A DNA stretch of 64,000 nucleotides from Mangrovivirga halotolerans. Lineage in GTDB: Bacteria > Bacteroidota > Bacteroidia > Cytophagales > Cyclobacteriaceae. Of this stretch, positions 46,188-56,871 are shown in pieces. Location: the NCBI RefSeq assembly GCF_026241165.1, contig NZ_JAPFQN010000001.1, forward strand, positions 1-64,000, written 5' to 3'. Both the position numbers and the translations under genes were made by a program. The notes under the pieces are model-generated. The model worked only from the letters and a program-made list of their open reading frames with translations. It ran no database searches and was not told where the DNA came from. Position 1 is the stretch's first letter. The number at the start of each line of letters is the position of its first letter.

Positions 46188-49100
46188 TTACAATTGGTCC
46201 TCATTCTCATTTAAACCATTATGGGCTTCTTCTTTATAATTTGATGGATTTACTTTAAACTGTTTTTTAAAACATTTCCTAAAATATTGAAGATCAGAAA
46301 AACCACACAAGTATGTAACCTCAGAGACTGTATATTCACCGGTTTTAAGTAATTGCGCTGCTCTTTTCAGCCGGATATTCCTTATGAATTCATTGCCAGA
46401 TAGACCTAACATGGCTTTTAGCTTTCTATATAATTGCATTCTACTCAATCCTACATCCCTACCAAGATCCTCCACTGAATAGTCAGAGTTCGACATATTA
46501 TTTTCTATGCTTTCTAAAGCTGTCTTTATAAAAACTTCATCTGATGAGGTAAATGAAATCATACCTGGTTCTAACTGAAGTTCATTTCTCTCATTAAAAA
46601 TTTCTCTAAGCTTCCTCCTCTGTCGAATTAAATTATTTACTCGTACTTTTAACAAACTACTCGAAAAGGGCTTTGAAATATAATCATCTGCCCCACTTTC
46701 ATAACCTTCAGTTTCGAAAATTAACGATGTTCTTGCTGTAAGTAAAATAACAGGAATATGAGAGGTCTTTGTATTTGTTTTGAGGTTTTTACAAAGAGTG
46801 ATTCCATCCATTACAGGCATCATTACATCACTTATAATTAAATCCGGAACTTCATCTATTGCAATTTCAAGAGCCTCTTCTCCATTTGAAGCTTCTAAAA
46901 CAATATATTTCCTTAAGAATGTAGACTTTATAAATGATCTGACATCAATGTTATCCTCCACAATAAGGATTTTATCAAAATCCTTTATATCAATATTATT
47001 TACTTCATTTCCCTTTAAGTCTTCCTCATTTGCAATCAATGCGTCATCCAGATACTTTTCAATCTTTTCACTATTTCTAAAATCGTCAATTATCTGCTCT
47101 TCATTAAAATGATCGCTACCTTTCCTAATTGTAATTTTAAACTCCGTCAGTTCATTTTGAATACTATTAAAAGTAATTTCTGCATGATGCAGGCGGACCA
47201 GGCTATTTACCAGTGCCAAACCGATCCCAGTCCCTCCTATTGCTGTTTCACCTGAATAAAATCTGGTAAATATTTTTTCAAAATTCTCCTTAGGTATACC
47301 AATACCATTATCCTCAACTATCAAATCAACAGTTTCGTGGTTTTCGACAATTTTAATCGTTACCTCTCCTCCTTTGGGAGTATTTTTGAATGAATTAGAA
47401 AGTAAATTGTAAAGGATTTTCTCAAATTGATCCCTGTCAAAATATAGATTAATTATGTTTGAAGAGTAGTAAATATTAAATAGTATACCTAATTCTTCAG
47501 CCCTGGAGTCAAATGATAATTTAATTTCTTTAACAAACTTTACAAAATTCCCCTCTGCGACACTAATTTTGAGGTTTCCTGATTCTGCCTTACGGAAATC
47601 TAAAAGTTGATTTATAAGTCTAAGAAGCCTGGATGCATTTCCTTTAACAATCCTTAATTGTTTTTTTGTAAACTTATCAGTACTTGTTTCAATAAGATTT
47701 TCAATTGGTCCTAAAATCAAAGTGAGTGGAGTTCGAAACTCGTGTGAAACATTAGTGAAAAACTGAAGTTTTGCTTTATTAGTGTTTTCAAGATTTTCCC
47801 TTTCAAGTCTGGCTAGTTTTAAGTTATTCTTGTAGGTAGTTCTGGCAATTATAAGATACCTAAAGCCAATCAAAAGCATAATAAAGCCTACACTAAATAA
47901 TATGTATGCCCAGATAGTTTTCCACCACGGAGGTAAAATTTTGATTGCTATTTCCGCAGGATTTTCAGACCAATCGACACCATTAATAGATGCTTTTACC
48001 CGAAAGGTATAATCACCAGGTTTCAAAGTGGTAAATGATATAAATCTTTCTTTACCTAAATACACCCAATCATTATTCAAATTCGACATCTGGTATGCAT
48101 AAACTATGTCGTTTTGAGAGGTAAAATTTATTCCTGTATAATGAATAGTGAAAAAATTCTGATCGTTTTTCAGGGTTATACTTTCAGTATATAGCAGACT
48201 GTTTTTAAGAATATCGTGATTCCCTCCCACCCTAAGAGGTTCATGAAACAAACTAACTCCTGAGAGATAAACATTTGGAGAATTATTATCTGTCTTTATA
48301 TCATATGGATTGAAAAGATTAAACCCATTATTTCCTCCAAACACTAATCTACCATCAGAAAGTTTATACGAACTTCTAGGCATAAATTGAAAGCCTTGCA
48401 ATCCATCATCCACATCAAAATTTTGAAATGTCTTTAAAACAGGATCGAATTTACTTATACCTCTATTTGTACTGATCCAAATGTTACTTTTTTCATCCTC
48501 AAGTAAGCCGACAATCACATTATTAGGCAAACCATCTTTTGTCGTGAACAATTTAAAAGAATCAGTTTCCCTGTCGTATAAATTAAGTCCTGCCCCATTC
48601 GTTCCAATCCAAATTCTATTTTTGCTGTCTACCAATACACTATTCAATGCATTAAGGGCAATTGATGATTCATCACCAGCTTTATAATGCTGGAACTTAC
48701 CTGATTCAGGATCAAATCTATCCAAGCCTTTGAATTCAGTTACAATTAATAAATCTCCGTTATAATCCTCTGCAATTTGATTTATTGCGGACCCGGCAAA
48801 TGATTCGGGATTATCAGGATTATGTGTATAATTTATAAAATGGTCATTTATGGGATCATATTTGCTAATTCCATTTCCCCATGTTCCAATCCAAATATTC
48901 TTTTTAGAATCTTCGAAAATCTCATAAATATTGTTATCTGTTAAAGAATTTTTGTTGTTTTCATTATGAACATAATGAGTGATTTGACCACTTGGAGATA
49001 TCTTGTTTAAGCCATTCCCCCAGGTACCTACCCACAGATTTCCTTTACTATCATATTTTAAGGATAACGTTTTATCACTTGCCAAACCATTTTCTTTCTT

Positions 49101-50276
49101 TGTTAATTTTTTAAAAGAATGGTCCTTCTCATTATATATATTAATTCCTCCCCCATCAGTTCCAACGACAAGTTTGCCATCTTGAGTCTCCGTAAAACCT
49201 GTGATTTTATCACTTGACAAACTCCCTGGTTCGTAACCTTTCTTTTTAATGTGATTAAATTGATGGCGATAAGGGTCGTACATGCAGATCCCTCCCAGTC
49301 GGGTAGATACCCACATTCTTTCCTGATCATCAATGAGAATACTTGTAATAATATCGCTCGACAGGCTATAAATATCTCCAACTGTACTCGTGTAAGTTTC
49401 AAATATCCCATCTCCTTTGTATAGCGACAATCCATTATCAGTTGCTACCCAAATCTCCCCTGCTTCATTTTGCGTGATGTCATATACATAATTATCAGGC
49501 AACAAGCTTTCAGGACCTTTCCTAAGAAAAGTACTAGTCGAATCACTAAAGTCAATAATGCTTATTCCTGAATTAAAATGGCCTACCCAGAGATTGTTGT
49601 CCTTATCAAATAAAAGCGATATTATCTTTCTTGAACTATATAATTCTGTATTTAAGAGTTCAATTTGATTATTCTTAACAATGTAAATTCCATTTTCAGC
49701 TCCAACAAACAAAGAACCATCGGGTCCTTTTAAAATGCTATGAATAGTCTGAGCATTTAATAACTGAAAACTTTCCGGTAAATCTATAAATATGTTTTTT
49801 TGAGTGTCAAATGCATATAATCCAGCCCCTGTACCGACCCATAGAATAGAATTACCTGATATGAAAAGAGAATAAATTATATTAGCATCAGAATTATTTT
49901 TTTGTGAAACAGGGCGATAAGTAAAAAACCGGTTTAGTCGTCTATCGTATTTATTTAGCCCATCATATGTACCTATCCAAAGATTACTTGAATCTCCTTC
50001 GATCAAATCAAAAATTCTATTATTACTAATATTTAAATTTTCATTATCATTTGAACCATAGGTAAAGGTGGTAAACTCATATCCATCAAATTTATTAAGG
50101 CCATCATCGGTACCAACCCAAATATACCCCAATGAGTCTTGGATAATACAGGAAGTGTTCATATTAGAAAGGCCTCGTTCCATCCCCATATTTTCAAACC
50201 TGATATCGGTCTGTGCAAATACACTAAACACTGAGTAAAAAATGGGAATAAAATGTATTAAAAACCTAACTCTCAT
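46188..50276 (-). CDS. Hybrid two-component sensor-regulator (HTCS) of the mannan locus
   Basis: 1362 residues combining all steps of a two-component system. Signal peptide (1-22); two-component propeller repeats of about 45 residues (roughly 23-690, phrases such as IWIGTWGNGLNKI); Y_Y_Y domain (about 700-780, WVYLGKERFISFTTLKPGDY); one membrane pass (about 783-808); HisKA with His845 in VSHEFRTPLTL; HATPase with VEDNGIGIPKENFEKIF; receiver with Asp1150 in LIISDVMMPVMDG; AraC-type helix-turn-helix near 1255-1345. The periplasmic part binds an oligosaccharide and drives transcription of the locus in Bacteroides relatives; mannan-oligosaccharide is inferred. Sits inside the operon, 17 bases after the epimerase gene. 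Confidence 0.95.
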   Translation of the reverse strand: MRVRFLIHFIPIFYSVFSVFAQTDIRFENMGMERGLSNMNTSCIIQDSLGYIWVGTDDGLNKFDGYEFTTFTYGSNDNENLNISNNRIFDLIEGDSSNLWIGTYDGLNKYDRRLNRFFTYRPVSQKNNSDANIIYSLFISGNSILWVGTGAGLYAFDTQKNIFIDLPESFQLLNAQTIHSILKGPDGSLFVGAENGIYIVKNNQIELLNTELYSSRKIISLLFDKDNNLWVGHFNSGISIIDFSDSTSTFLRKGPESLLPDNYVYDITQNEAGEIWVATDNGLSLYKGDGIFETYTSTVGDIYSLSSDIITSILIDDQERMWVSTRLGGICMYDPYRHQFNHIKKKGYEPGSLSSDKITGFTETQDGKLVVGTDGGGINIYNEKDHSFKKLTKKENGLASDKTLSLKYDSKGNLWVGTWGNGLNKISPSGQITHYVHNENNKNSLTDNNIYEIFEDSKKNIWIGTWGNGISKYDPINDHFINYTHNPDNPESFAGSAINQIAEDYNGDLLIVTEFKGLDRFDPESGKFQHYKAGDESSIALNALNSVLVDSKNRIWIGTNGAGLNLYDRETDSFKLFTTKDGLPNNVIVGLLEDEKSNIWISTNRGISKFDPVLKTFQNFDVDDGLQGFQFMPRSSYKLSDGRLVFGGNNGFNLFNPYDIKTDNNSPNVYLSGVSLFHEPLRVGGNHDILKNSLLYTESITLKNDQNFFTIHYTGINFTSQNDIVYAYQMSNLNNDWVYLGKERFISFTTLKPGDYTFRVKASINGVDWSENPAEIAIKILPPWWKTIWAYILFSVGFIMLLIGFRYLIIARTTYKNNLKLARLERENLENTNKAKLQFFTNVSHEFRTPLTLILGPIENLIETSTDKFTKKQLRIVKGNASRLLRLINQLLDFRKAESGNLKISVAEGNFVKFVKEIKLSFDSRAEELGILFNIYYSSNIINLYFDRDQFEKILYNLLSNSFKNTPKGGEVTIKIVENHETVDLIVEDNGIGIPKENFEKIFTRFYSGETAIGGTGIGLALVNSLVRLHHAEITFNSIQNELTEFKITIRKGSDHFNEEQIIDDFRNSEKIEKYLDDALIANEEDLKGNEVNNIDIKDFDKILIVEDNIDVRSFIKSTFLRKYIVLEASNGEEALEIAIDEVPDLIISDVMMPVMDGITLCKNLKTNTKTSHIPVILLTARTSLIFETEGYESGADDYISKPFSSSLLKVRVNNLIRQRRKLREIFNERNELQLEPGMISFTSSDEVFIKTALESIENNMSNSDYSVEDLGRDVGLSRMQLYRKLKAMLGLSGNEFIRNIRLKRAAQLLKTGEYTVSEVTYLCGFSDLQYFRKCFKKQFKVNPSNYKEEAHNGLNENEDQL

Positions 50277-50293
50277 ATATTTGACCCGTTAAA

Positions 50294-51490
50294 CTAATTC
50301 TTTAATCGCAAATAGCATTCTATCATTGCTCTACCATTGTGATAGGGACATTTCCAGGGGCCGGCTTTATCTTCCTCCGTATCTTTCACTCCTTCTTTAG
50401 ATACTTTCCAAAACCATTCTCCATGCTCCTTATCCACAAGTTTACTTTTAATAAATATCCAGGTTTTAGACGCTTGTTCCAAATACTTTATATTCTTTGT
50501 TAGTTGCCAGGCATTGATTAACCCCACCAATGCTTCGGCCTGAGGCCACCAATGTTTATCAGAATCTGTAATACCGGATTCATCTCCTTCATTCATAAGT
50601 CCACCATCTGAATCCATTCCTTTCAGTGAGGCCTCAACCATGTCAATAACTGTTTTTTCAACCTTTCTTAAAATTTCTTCGTCATCCAGAATTTCTGCGG
50701 CTTCAAACAACAACCAACTACCTTCTATATCATGCCCAAATGAAAACTCATCACTTAGAAGCTTCCAGTTATCATCATAAAAAAGATTAAAGTGATTCTC
50801 TGAAGATACAAACAAAACAATCATTATATCAATTAGGTTTTTTAATTTATCTCTTAATTTATCATTTTTCCAAACCTGATATAAATTTGTATATGCTTCA
50901 AGAATATGAAGATGGGTATTCATAGTTTTTTGGGCATTCAAGTCCTTTTCACTTAATCTCACATCATCTCTGGGATTCCACGACCGATCAAGAGCTTCAT
51001 AGTATCCATTTTTATCAGGATCAAAAGCATGCTTTTCAATTAAATTAAAAAGATCTATAGAGATAGATAATGCTTTTTCTTCCCGGGTAATTTTATAATA
51101 TTCCGTCAATCCATAAATAGCAAAAGACTGAGCGTATATTTGCTTTTTTGTCTCTACTGGATTCCCAATAACATCCAACAACCAATAAACTCCACCAAAC
51201 TTTTGATCTATGAAATGATCGATAAAGTAATGGAATGCTCTATCTGCTATCTTTTTATATTTCGGATCAGATATTAGATTAAAAGCAGCCGAAAAGGTCC
51301 ATAATATTCGTGAATTCAGGATTACTCCTTTATTAGCTTTTTCATGTAATTCATTCTTCCCATCAATTCTTCCATAAAAACCGCCACGGGTTTCATCTTG
51401 CATATTAGTTGACCAATAATCCAAAATATTGATCAGCTCATTTTTGAATTCCAGAGGATTTAATTCTTTTATCATATAAATCTGAATCAT
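50294..51490 (-). CDS. AGE-family epimerase, probable cellobiose/mannobiose 2-epimerase
   Basis: 398 residues, the length of cellobiose 2-epimerases, alpha/alpha-barrel fold, no signal peptide. Features include RILWTFSAAFNL, KTMNTHLHILEAYTNLY, the catalytic His in FGHDIEGSWLLFEAAE (His253), DKHWWPQAEALVGL, and CPYHNGRAMIE (His384). The enzyme turns the reducing glucose or mannose of beta-1,4-disaccharides; with GH130 next to it, mannobiose to mannosylglucose is the likely reaction. ATG 51490 is seven bases after the transporter stop; a second ATG five codons later is possible. Confidence 0.9.
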   Translation of the reverse strand: MIQIYMIKELNPLEFKNELINILDYWSTNMQDETRGGFYGRIDGKNELHEKANKGVILNSRILWTFSAAFNLISDPKYKKIADRAFHYFIDHFIDQKFGGVYWLLDVIGNPVETKKQIYAQSFAIYGLTEYYKITREEKALSISIDLFNLIEKHAFDPDKNGYYEALDRSWNPRDDVRLSEKDLNAQKTMNTHLHILEAYTNLYQVWKNDKLRDKLKNLIDIMIVLFVSSENHFNLFYDDNWKLLSDEFSFGHDIEGSWLLFEAAEILDDEEILRKVEKTVIDMVEASLKGMDSDGGLMNEGDESGITDSDKHWWPQAEALVGLINAWQLTKNIKYLEQASKTWIFIKSKLVDKEHGEWFWKVSKEGVKDTEEDKAGPWKCPYHNGRAMIECYLRLKN

Positions 51491-51497
51491 TTCATAC

Positions 51498-52922
51498 CTA
51501 AGCTGCTACAAAATCCTTTTCTTTCTCTTTGATCAAATCCTTCTTTACTTTTGACATTGTTTCCTCATCCAGTTTGTATGATCGAATAAAAAGAAATGCC
51601 ATAAATGCTCCCAGCCCCGCAATCACGCTTATCATAAGTCTTATTCCCAGAATAGCCGTTTCTGTCTGTTCAACATTGGGTTCAAACCCAAATGCGCTCA
51701 GCATCCAACCTGATAATGCACCTCCAATTGTCCAACCAAATTTTTGAGACATAGACCCCGATGAAAATACAAGCCCGGTAGCTCGTCTTCCAGTCTTCCA
51801 TTCAGAATAATCTGCTATGTCTGCGTACATCGACCAGCCAAGGGGTAATACAATGCCTGAACTTATACCAAGTAGAATGTTTAATCCGTAAATAGTAAAA
51901 ATCTGATTCGGTTCGACAAAAAAGAATGCAAAACTGAATATGGCAGAGGTTAATGCTGAGAGAATAAAAGTATTTTTCTTACCAAAGCGAGATGAAAGTG
52001 GTTTAGCTAAGACAACACCAATGATATTGGTGGCTAACCAAATAGACATATATGCAGAAGAAAGATTTGCAGATGACCACTCATAGGTATTGCCAAAAAC
52101 TTTAACAACCTGATCACCAACTACATATTTGAAGTAAAAAAGAATAGATCCATCGCGCATTGAAATAAAAATGAGCGTTGAAATATTAGCTCCCAGCATG
52201 ATAAACCAGGGCTTATTTTTCCAAAGATCTTTTACATCATCTTTAAGAGTTCCAGATTTTTCCTCTTCTGGAATAACGCGTTCTCTTGTACCAAGAAATA
52301 CTAAAATAAATAGTACAGCCGCAACGATTGCATAAATTGTAATAGTTACCTGGAAGCCATCTGCCTCACTTCTGCCTTTACTAAAATATTCAATCAAAGA
52401 ATTTGCAGTAGCTGTAACAAACAACCCCCCTGAGAAAGCCCCAATAAACCTCCAGGAAGCCAGCGATGTTCGTTGGTCACCATCATTAGACATCACTCCC
52501 ATTAAAGACCCATAAGGAACATTTATAGCTGTGTACACCATCATCATTAAAGTATATGTCACATAAGCATATATCAACTTACCTGATTCATTAAGATCAG
52601 GTGTGGTAAACGTTAATACACCTATTAAACCAAATGGTACTGCTACCCAAAGAAGGTAGGGTCTGAACTTTCCCCACCTGGTTGTTGTACGGTCGCTAAT
52701 AACACCCATAATAGGATCATTGGCTGCATCCCATACCCTTGTCACCAAAAACATAGTTCCAACTGCAGCTGCCGAGATACCAAACACATCGGTATAAAAA
52801 AATAGCATATACATGGAAAACAACTTCCAGAACATAGAAGATGCAAAATCACCAAGGCCATAAGCTACTTTTTCGGAAATTGGCAATTTCCCTATTACAA
52901 GATTCTTATCTAAGCTTTGCAT
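51498..52922 (-). CDS. GPH-family sugar:cation symporter
   Basis: 474 residues with about twelve membrane segments and the glycoside-pentoside-hexuronide pattern: [20 protein letters not shown] at the start, [17 protein letters not shown] in the first loop region and [20 protein letters not shown] in the later half. It imports small oligosaccharides with sodium or protons across the inner membrane. Position between GH130 (17-base overlap) and the epimerase (seven-base gap) points to mannobiose or another short mannan product as cargo. Confidence 0.92.
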   Translation of the reverse strand: MQSLDKNLVIGKLPISEKVAYGLGDFASSMFWKLFSMYMLFFYTDVFGISAAAVGTMFLVTRVWDAANDPIMGVISDRTTTRWGKFRPYLLWVAVPFGLIGVLTFTTPDLNESGKLIYAYVTYTLMMMVYTAINVPYGSLMGVMSNDGDQRTSLASWRFIGAFSGGLFVTATANSLIEYFSKGRSEADGFQVTITIYAIVAAVLFILVFLGTRERVIPEEEKSGTLKDDVKDLWKNKPWFIMLGANISTLIFISMRDGSILFYFKYVVGDQVVKVFGNTYEWSSANLSSAYMSIWLATNIIGVVLAKPLSSRFGKKNTFILSALTSAIFSFAFFFVEPNQIFTIYGLNILLGISSGIVLPLGWSMYADIADYSEWKTGRRATGLVFSSGSMSQKFGWTIGGALSGWMLSAFGFEPNVEQTETAILGIRLMISVIAGLGAFMAFLFIRSYKLDEETMSKVKKDLIKEKEKDFVAA

Positions 52923-54078
52923 TCTTCATATATTCTAAATTCTTTTTAATCAGACCATTACGTGCTTTCACGGAAGCATAAGAAGTCAATCCATCAGCAG
53001 GTGTGTTTTTGCAATAATCAATCAATCTCTCAACTGTGCTGGTTGCGACATGCATTCGGGTATCCGAAGAAGCGTAATAGATATAAACATCTCCATTTTT
53101 CTCTACCCATCCATTAGTAAATAGGACATTGGAAACATCGCCAATTCTTTCATCGCCCCTGGGAGCCATGAAGTGACCAGCTGGGGAATAGATAACTTCT
53201 GATGGATCATCCAAAGAAGTCATAAACATATATAAAACATATCTCAGTCCAGCGGCAGTATTTCTTACTCCATGGGCCAGGTGAAGCCACCCCTGGTCAG
53301 TTTTGATAGGTGTCGGCCCCTGACCATTTTTCACTTCCTTGATGGTATGATACACCTTTGGATCTATAATTTTTTGATTCTTGACTATTGGCTTTTCAAT
53401 ATTATCAATCAGCGCCCATGCAATTCCTCCACCACTTCCGGCATCAATAAACCCATCCTGAGGTCTTGTATATAGGGCATATTTTCCATTGACAAATTCT
53501 GGATGAAGGACCACATTTCTTTGCTGGCTTTTCCCTGAATCAAGATCAGGCAATCTTTCCCAATCAATTAAATTTTTGGTCCTCGCAATACCACACTTTG
53601 CTTCTGCGACGGATTGATCAAATTCAGGTGCGTTTTTGGGCCTGCGTTCGGTACAAAACAATCCATATATCCAGCCATCCTCATGTTTAGTGAGCCTCAT
53701 ATCATAAACATTGGTATCGGGCTCATCAGTCTGGGGTAAGGTGATTGGATAATCCCAGTATCTGAAATTATCAATTCCATTGTCGCTTTGGGCAACCGCA
53801 AAAAATGATTTCCTGTCATTGCCTTCAGTCCTTACCACCAGGGTGAATTTATTATCATACAATATGGCGCCTGCATTAAATGCGGCATTGATACCCTGTC
53901 TTTCAAGCATCAATGGATTTGATTCAGGGTTTAAATCATATTTCCAGAAAACTGGTACGTGATCTGAGGTAATTATTGGATGTTTATATCTTTTAAAAAC
54001 GCCAGTATCTTGTACGACTTCGTTCTTTCTAGACAGAAGCTCTTCTTGATCATTTAAAAGTCTTTTAATATTATCCAT
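52906..54078 (-). CDS. GH130 mannosylglucose phosphorylase
   Basis: 390 residues, no signal peptide, five-blade propeller of GH130. [40 protein letters not shown] and the catalytic Asp region [16 protein letters not shown] (near Asp126) resemble 4-O-beta-mannosyl-glucose phosphorylases (subfamily 1) more than mannoside hydrolases. It would split Man-beta-1,4-Glc with phosphate into mannose-1-phosphate and glucose in the cytoplasm, completing the epimerase route. Start overlaps a 59-residue frame by eight bases. Confidence 0.92.
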   Translation of the reverse strand: MDNIKRLLNDQEELLSRKNEVVQDTGVFKRYKHPIITSDHVPVFWKYDLNPESNPLMLERQGINAAFNAGAILYDNKFTLVVRTEGNDRKSFFAVAQSDNGIDNFRYWDYPITLPQTDEPDTNVYDMRLTKHEDGWIYGLFCTERRPKNAPEFDQSVAEAKCGIARTKNLIDWERLPDLDSGKSQQRNVVLHPEFVNGKYALYTRPQDGFIDAGSGGGIAWALIDNIEKPIVKNQKIIDPKVYHTIKEVKNGQGPTPIKTDQGWLHLAHGVRNTAAGLRYVLYMFMTSLDDPSEVIYSPAGHFMAPRGDERIGDVSNVLFTNGWVEKNGDVYIYYASSDTRMHVATSTVERLIDYCKNTPADGLTSYASVKARNGLIKKNLEYMKNAKLR

Positions 54079-54250
54079 GTGATTGGTAATTATTTTCTAA
54101 AAACTGAAATGAGTTAATCTGATGACTAAGATTGAGGTATTCTCCTAAATAATTTGAATAGCCAGATAAAAGCATCGAAATGGATCTTGACGGATTTGCA
54201 ATTATGTTTTGAACAACATAGTGTATTTTTATGTATAGCTTTTTTCTCAT
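54071..54250 (-). CDS. Small 59-residue product between GH5 and GH130 genes
   Basis: An ATG at 54250 overlaps the TGA of the GH5 gene as ATGA, and the frame ends with TAA at 54071-54073, eight bases inside the GH130 gene. It thus fills the only 168-base gap in this part of the operon. The peptide starts basic ([17 protein letters not shown]), has a middle [17 protein letters not shown] and an Asn/Gln/Phe-rich end. No known motif, no clear membrane segment. The exact coupling at both ends argues for a real small gene, but the gap may instead be an untranslated leader with a chance frame. Confidence 0.45.
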   Translation of the reverse strand: MRKKLYIKIHYVVQNIIANPSRSISMLLSGYSNYLGEYLNLSHQINSFQFLENNYQSHG

Positions 54251-56871
54251 CTTTTAATAAATCTTTTGAATAACTTCTCACTATCAGAGATAAATTGAAT
54301 AATGTATATTCCAGGGGTATAATCTCCTATATCTAAAGATTTAATAGGATTATAATTCTGAAATTGATCAACTAATTGCCCTCCTGAATTATAAATAGCT
54401 ATTTGATTAGGAATCTCATTTTGACGGCTCATATCAAGAGTCAGCCTTTTTTCTACCGGGTTAGGGTAAATGATTATTGAACTTAGCTCCTCCTGGATTC
54501 CAAGAAAATCATCCTCTACCACGATGTTGAAAGATGTTGAAACAGTTTCACCAAATGGATCAACGGCGGTAACAGTTACTACAGAAGAACCAGTTTGGTC
54601 ATCTTCAAAAATCAAAGTAAGACCTACACCACCAATTGAAAATAAAGGCCGAACCAGATTATCATTAGAATTTTCAATTTGAAAAGTTAAATATTGTGGG
54701 TGCTCTACATCTATGAAAATATCTTCAAACCTGATGTAATTATTAATATTTTTAACGTTGCTCAGTTGCAGGGTTAAGTCTTCAATGGGCTTAATTACCT
54801 CAGGTGGTTGATTGTTTTCAATAAACTCTGAGGTAATTTCATTAATCTTAAAATTTCGATTTTCATCACTGTTAGCCAATAATAACCTAAGAAAGCGCCC
54901 TGAGATAGATTCATTTGTTGTATAAATAATCTCCGAGCTAAGTCCATACGTTTCATCGAAGATAGTTTGCCACGTCAAGCTATCTTCAGATACTTGAAAC
55001 TCAAATGTTGAAATGGATAAATTATCCCATTGTATAGAAAAAAAGTTTTGACTTAAATTGGATTCGAGATCAATTACTAACGTATCATAATCATATGATT
55101 TACTCTCCCAGGCAGTAGCTGTATTTCCATCATTTGCATAGACATTAAATTTTTCAAATGCTTCGGTAGAAGTATAGATTGGTTTAAAGTAAGCTTGATT
55201 TTGTGCATTCCCTTCATAACTCCCCAATAAAACCACTGACTTAGTTTCTGCATACCAACCAATATTATCTGCAGCCCGAAAATTAATTTGAGTTAGCCCT
55301 GGCTTTGGATCTGTAAATTCCAACCCCACTTCAGAGTCGTTTTGAATTACTGGTATAGTTCCTGTTTCACCCGTTACTTCCAGGATGCTATAATTCAAAT
55401 CATTTCCTTGTTCCTCATCATTAAAGAAATTTTTAAGATCAAGGTAAACTTCATTTCCACTAATATCTTCAACAATAGCTCTATAGGGTGTTATATTTTT
55501 TAGCACATAAGGTATTCTTTCGATATCTATATCAGCTGGTATTACCAGGTCGTCAGGAATTAGCTCAGATACAGCATTCAATCCCCTTGAAGTGGTACTA
55601 AAATCTCTGTTAAAATCAGATGTCGAAGACCAGGACCAGGACATTATTCCTGCATACCCATAGTGAACAGCTAATTCATAAGCTTTTTCAACCGAAAACC
55701 CTGGATTAATACGGCCTGCGACAGTATCTGCGGGGAACTCACCGATGACTACGGGAGCATCTAGTTCCCAATAAGAGGCCGGACGATGAAAAGGTGACTG
55801 ATTTGGCCCAAAATGTTCGGGGTAGAAATGTACCTGATAAAAGTCCAAATACCCGTCTTGATCGCCACCTTCGGCTATTAGATTTTCTTTGGAGTAATAA
55901 TTTTTAAATCCATCTACATCTGTATTTGTTCTTATATTCCATGCACCGTTCGACACCAATGCCTGGTTAGTGTTTCTATGAATAGCCCCTGCACACATGT
56001 TTACGAACCTCTGCACATCAGACATTTCTATTCGATCAGGAGTCCAACCAAATCTAGAAGTCATTCCTTCTGGTTCATTAAATATTTCCCAGGTCATTAC
56101 GGCCGGGTGGTCTCCTAATAATTCTAATACCGGAATCAACGCATTGTCAACGTAAGATTGAATATTAACCGAATCGGTAAGAAGTAACTTTAAGGCACTT
56201 CTATCCTGATTTTGATTTTGTAACATATCAAATGACCACAAGCACATGCTGATTACTATCCCTTCATCATAAGCCATATCAAGAACTTGTTTCATCCCTT
56301 GAATAGTTTCCAGGTCAATCCCTACTACAAAACCATTTGTATTGATTTCAGGAGTGTTTGCTCCATTTGTATGAAGCCACCAACGAACAGCATTGCCGCC
56401 ATTCGAAGTTATTGAATCAAACATTTCCTTATAGTATTCTTTGTCCGCTGGGGTAAACTCATTAAGGTCGTTAGCGTAGTCCTTCCAGGCTATATTCATG
56501 CCGGAAACAAATCTTGGCAGGGTATTTCCCCGAAGAGGAAGTCTGTTTTTATTATAATTTGTGGTATGACCTAGAAAAATATCCACGATATCTGAGTCTG
56601 TATTTCCTTGTTCATCTTCAATAATTAGGGTGAACCGATTTTGCTTTTCAGATATTGAAACTTCCAGAGAAATGTCATTACCTATAGTATCGTTCTGATA
56701 CACCCAGAAGTAATTTAAAATGGGATTTTCGGAAGTGCTTCCTGAAGCATCCAGGGTAAAACTTGCAGGGAAAACCTCAGCCATTACCACCGTATCTCTA
56801 CCCGCATCGGCCTGCTGTGAAATCACATCAAGGGTCAGAAATAAAAGAGATAGGATAAATAAAAACCTCAT
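54247..56871 (-). CDS. T9SS-exported GH5 mannanase-like enzyme
   Basis: 874 residues. Signal peptide (cleavage after VISQ, residue 19); PKD-like domain (about 22-100); GH5 catalytic domain (about 110-445) with GMNIAWKDYANDLNEF, acid/base Glu266 in WEIFNEPEG and nucleophile Glu377 in VVIGEFPAD; discoidin-like sandwich (about 560-690); cadherin-like region; T9SS type A sorting domain (IIIYPNPVEKRLTLDM to the end). The domains suit an enzyme fixed or released at the surface that first cuts polymeric mannan. Start overlaps the GH26 stop as ATGA. Subfamily cannot be fixed by eye. Confidence 0.88.
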   Translation of the reverse strand: MRFLFILSLLFLTLDVISQQADAGRDTVVMAEVFPASFTLDASGSTSENPILNYFWVYQNDTIGNDISLEVSISEKQNRFTLIIEDEQGNTDSDIVDIFLGHTTNYNKNRLPLRGNTLPRFVSGMNIAWKDYANDLNEFTPADKEYYKEMFDSITSNGGNAVRWWLHTNGANTPEINTNGFVVGIDLETIQGMKQVLDMAYDEGIVISMCLWSFDMLQNQNQDRSALKLLLTDSVNIQSYVDNALIPVLELLGDHPAVMTWEIFNEPEGMTSRFGWTPDRIEMSDVQRFVNMCAGAIHRNTNQALVSNGAWNIRTNTDVDGFKNYYSKENLIAEGGDQDGYLDFYQVHFYPEHFGPNQSPFHRPASYWELDAPVVIGEFPADTVAGRINPGFSVEKAYELAVHYGYAGIMSWSWSSTSDFNRDFSTTSRGLNAVSELIPDDLVIPADIDIERIPYVLKNITPYRAIVEDISGNEVYLDLKNFFNDEEQGNDLNYSILEVTGETGTIPVIQNDSEVGLEFTDPKPGLTQINFRAADNIGWYAETKSVVLLGSYEGNAQNQAYFKPIYTSTEAFEKFNVYANDGNTATAWESKSYDYDTLVIDLESNLSQNFFSIQWDNLSISTFEFQVSEDSLTWQTIFDETYGLSSEIIYTTNESISGRFLRLLLANSDENRNFKINEITSEFIENNQPPEVIKPIEDLTLQLSNVKNINNYIRFEDIFIDVEHPQYLTFQIENSNDNLVRPLFSIGGVGLTLIFEDDQTGSSVVTVTAVDPFGETVSTSFNIVVEDDFLGIQEELSSIIIYPNPVEKRLTLDMSRQNEIPNQIAIYNSGGQLVDQFQNYNPIKSLDIGDYTPGIYIIQFISDSEKLFKRFIKR

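Noticed and set aside
46780-47112. Plus-strand frame of about 110 codons opposite the sensor's receiver domain
   Set aside because: It mirrors conserved receiver codons and has a Ser/Ile-rich shadow composition.
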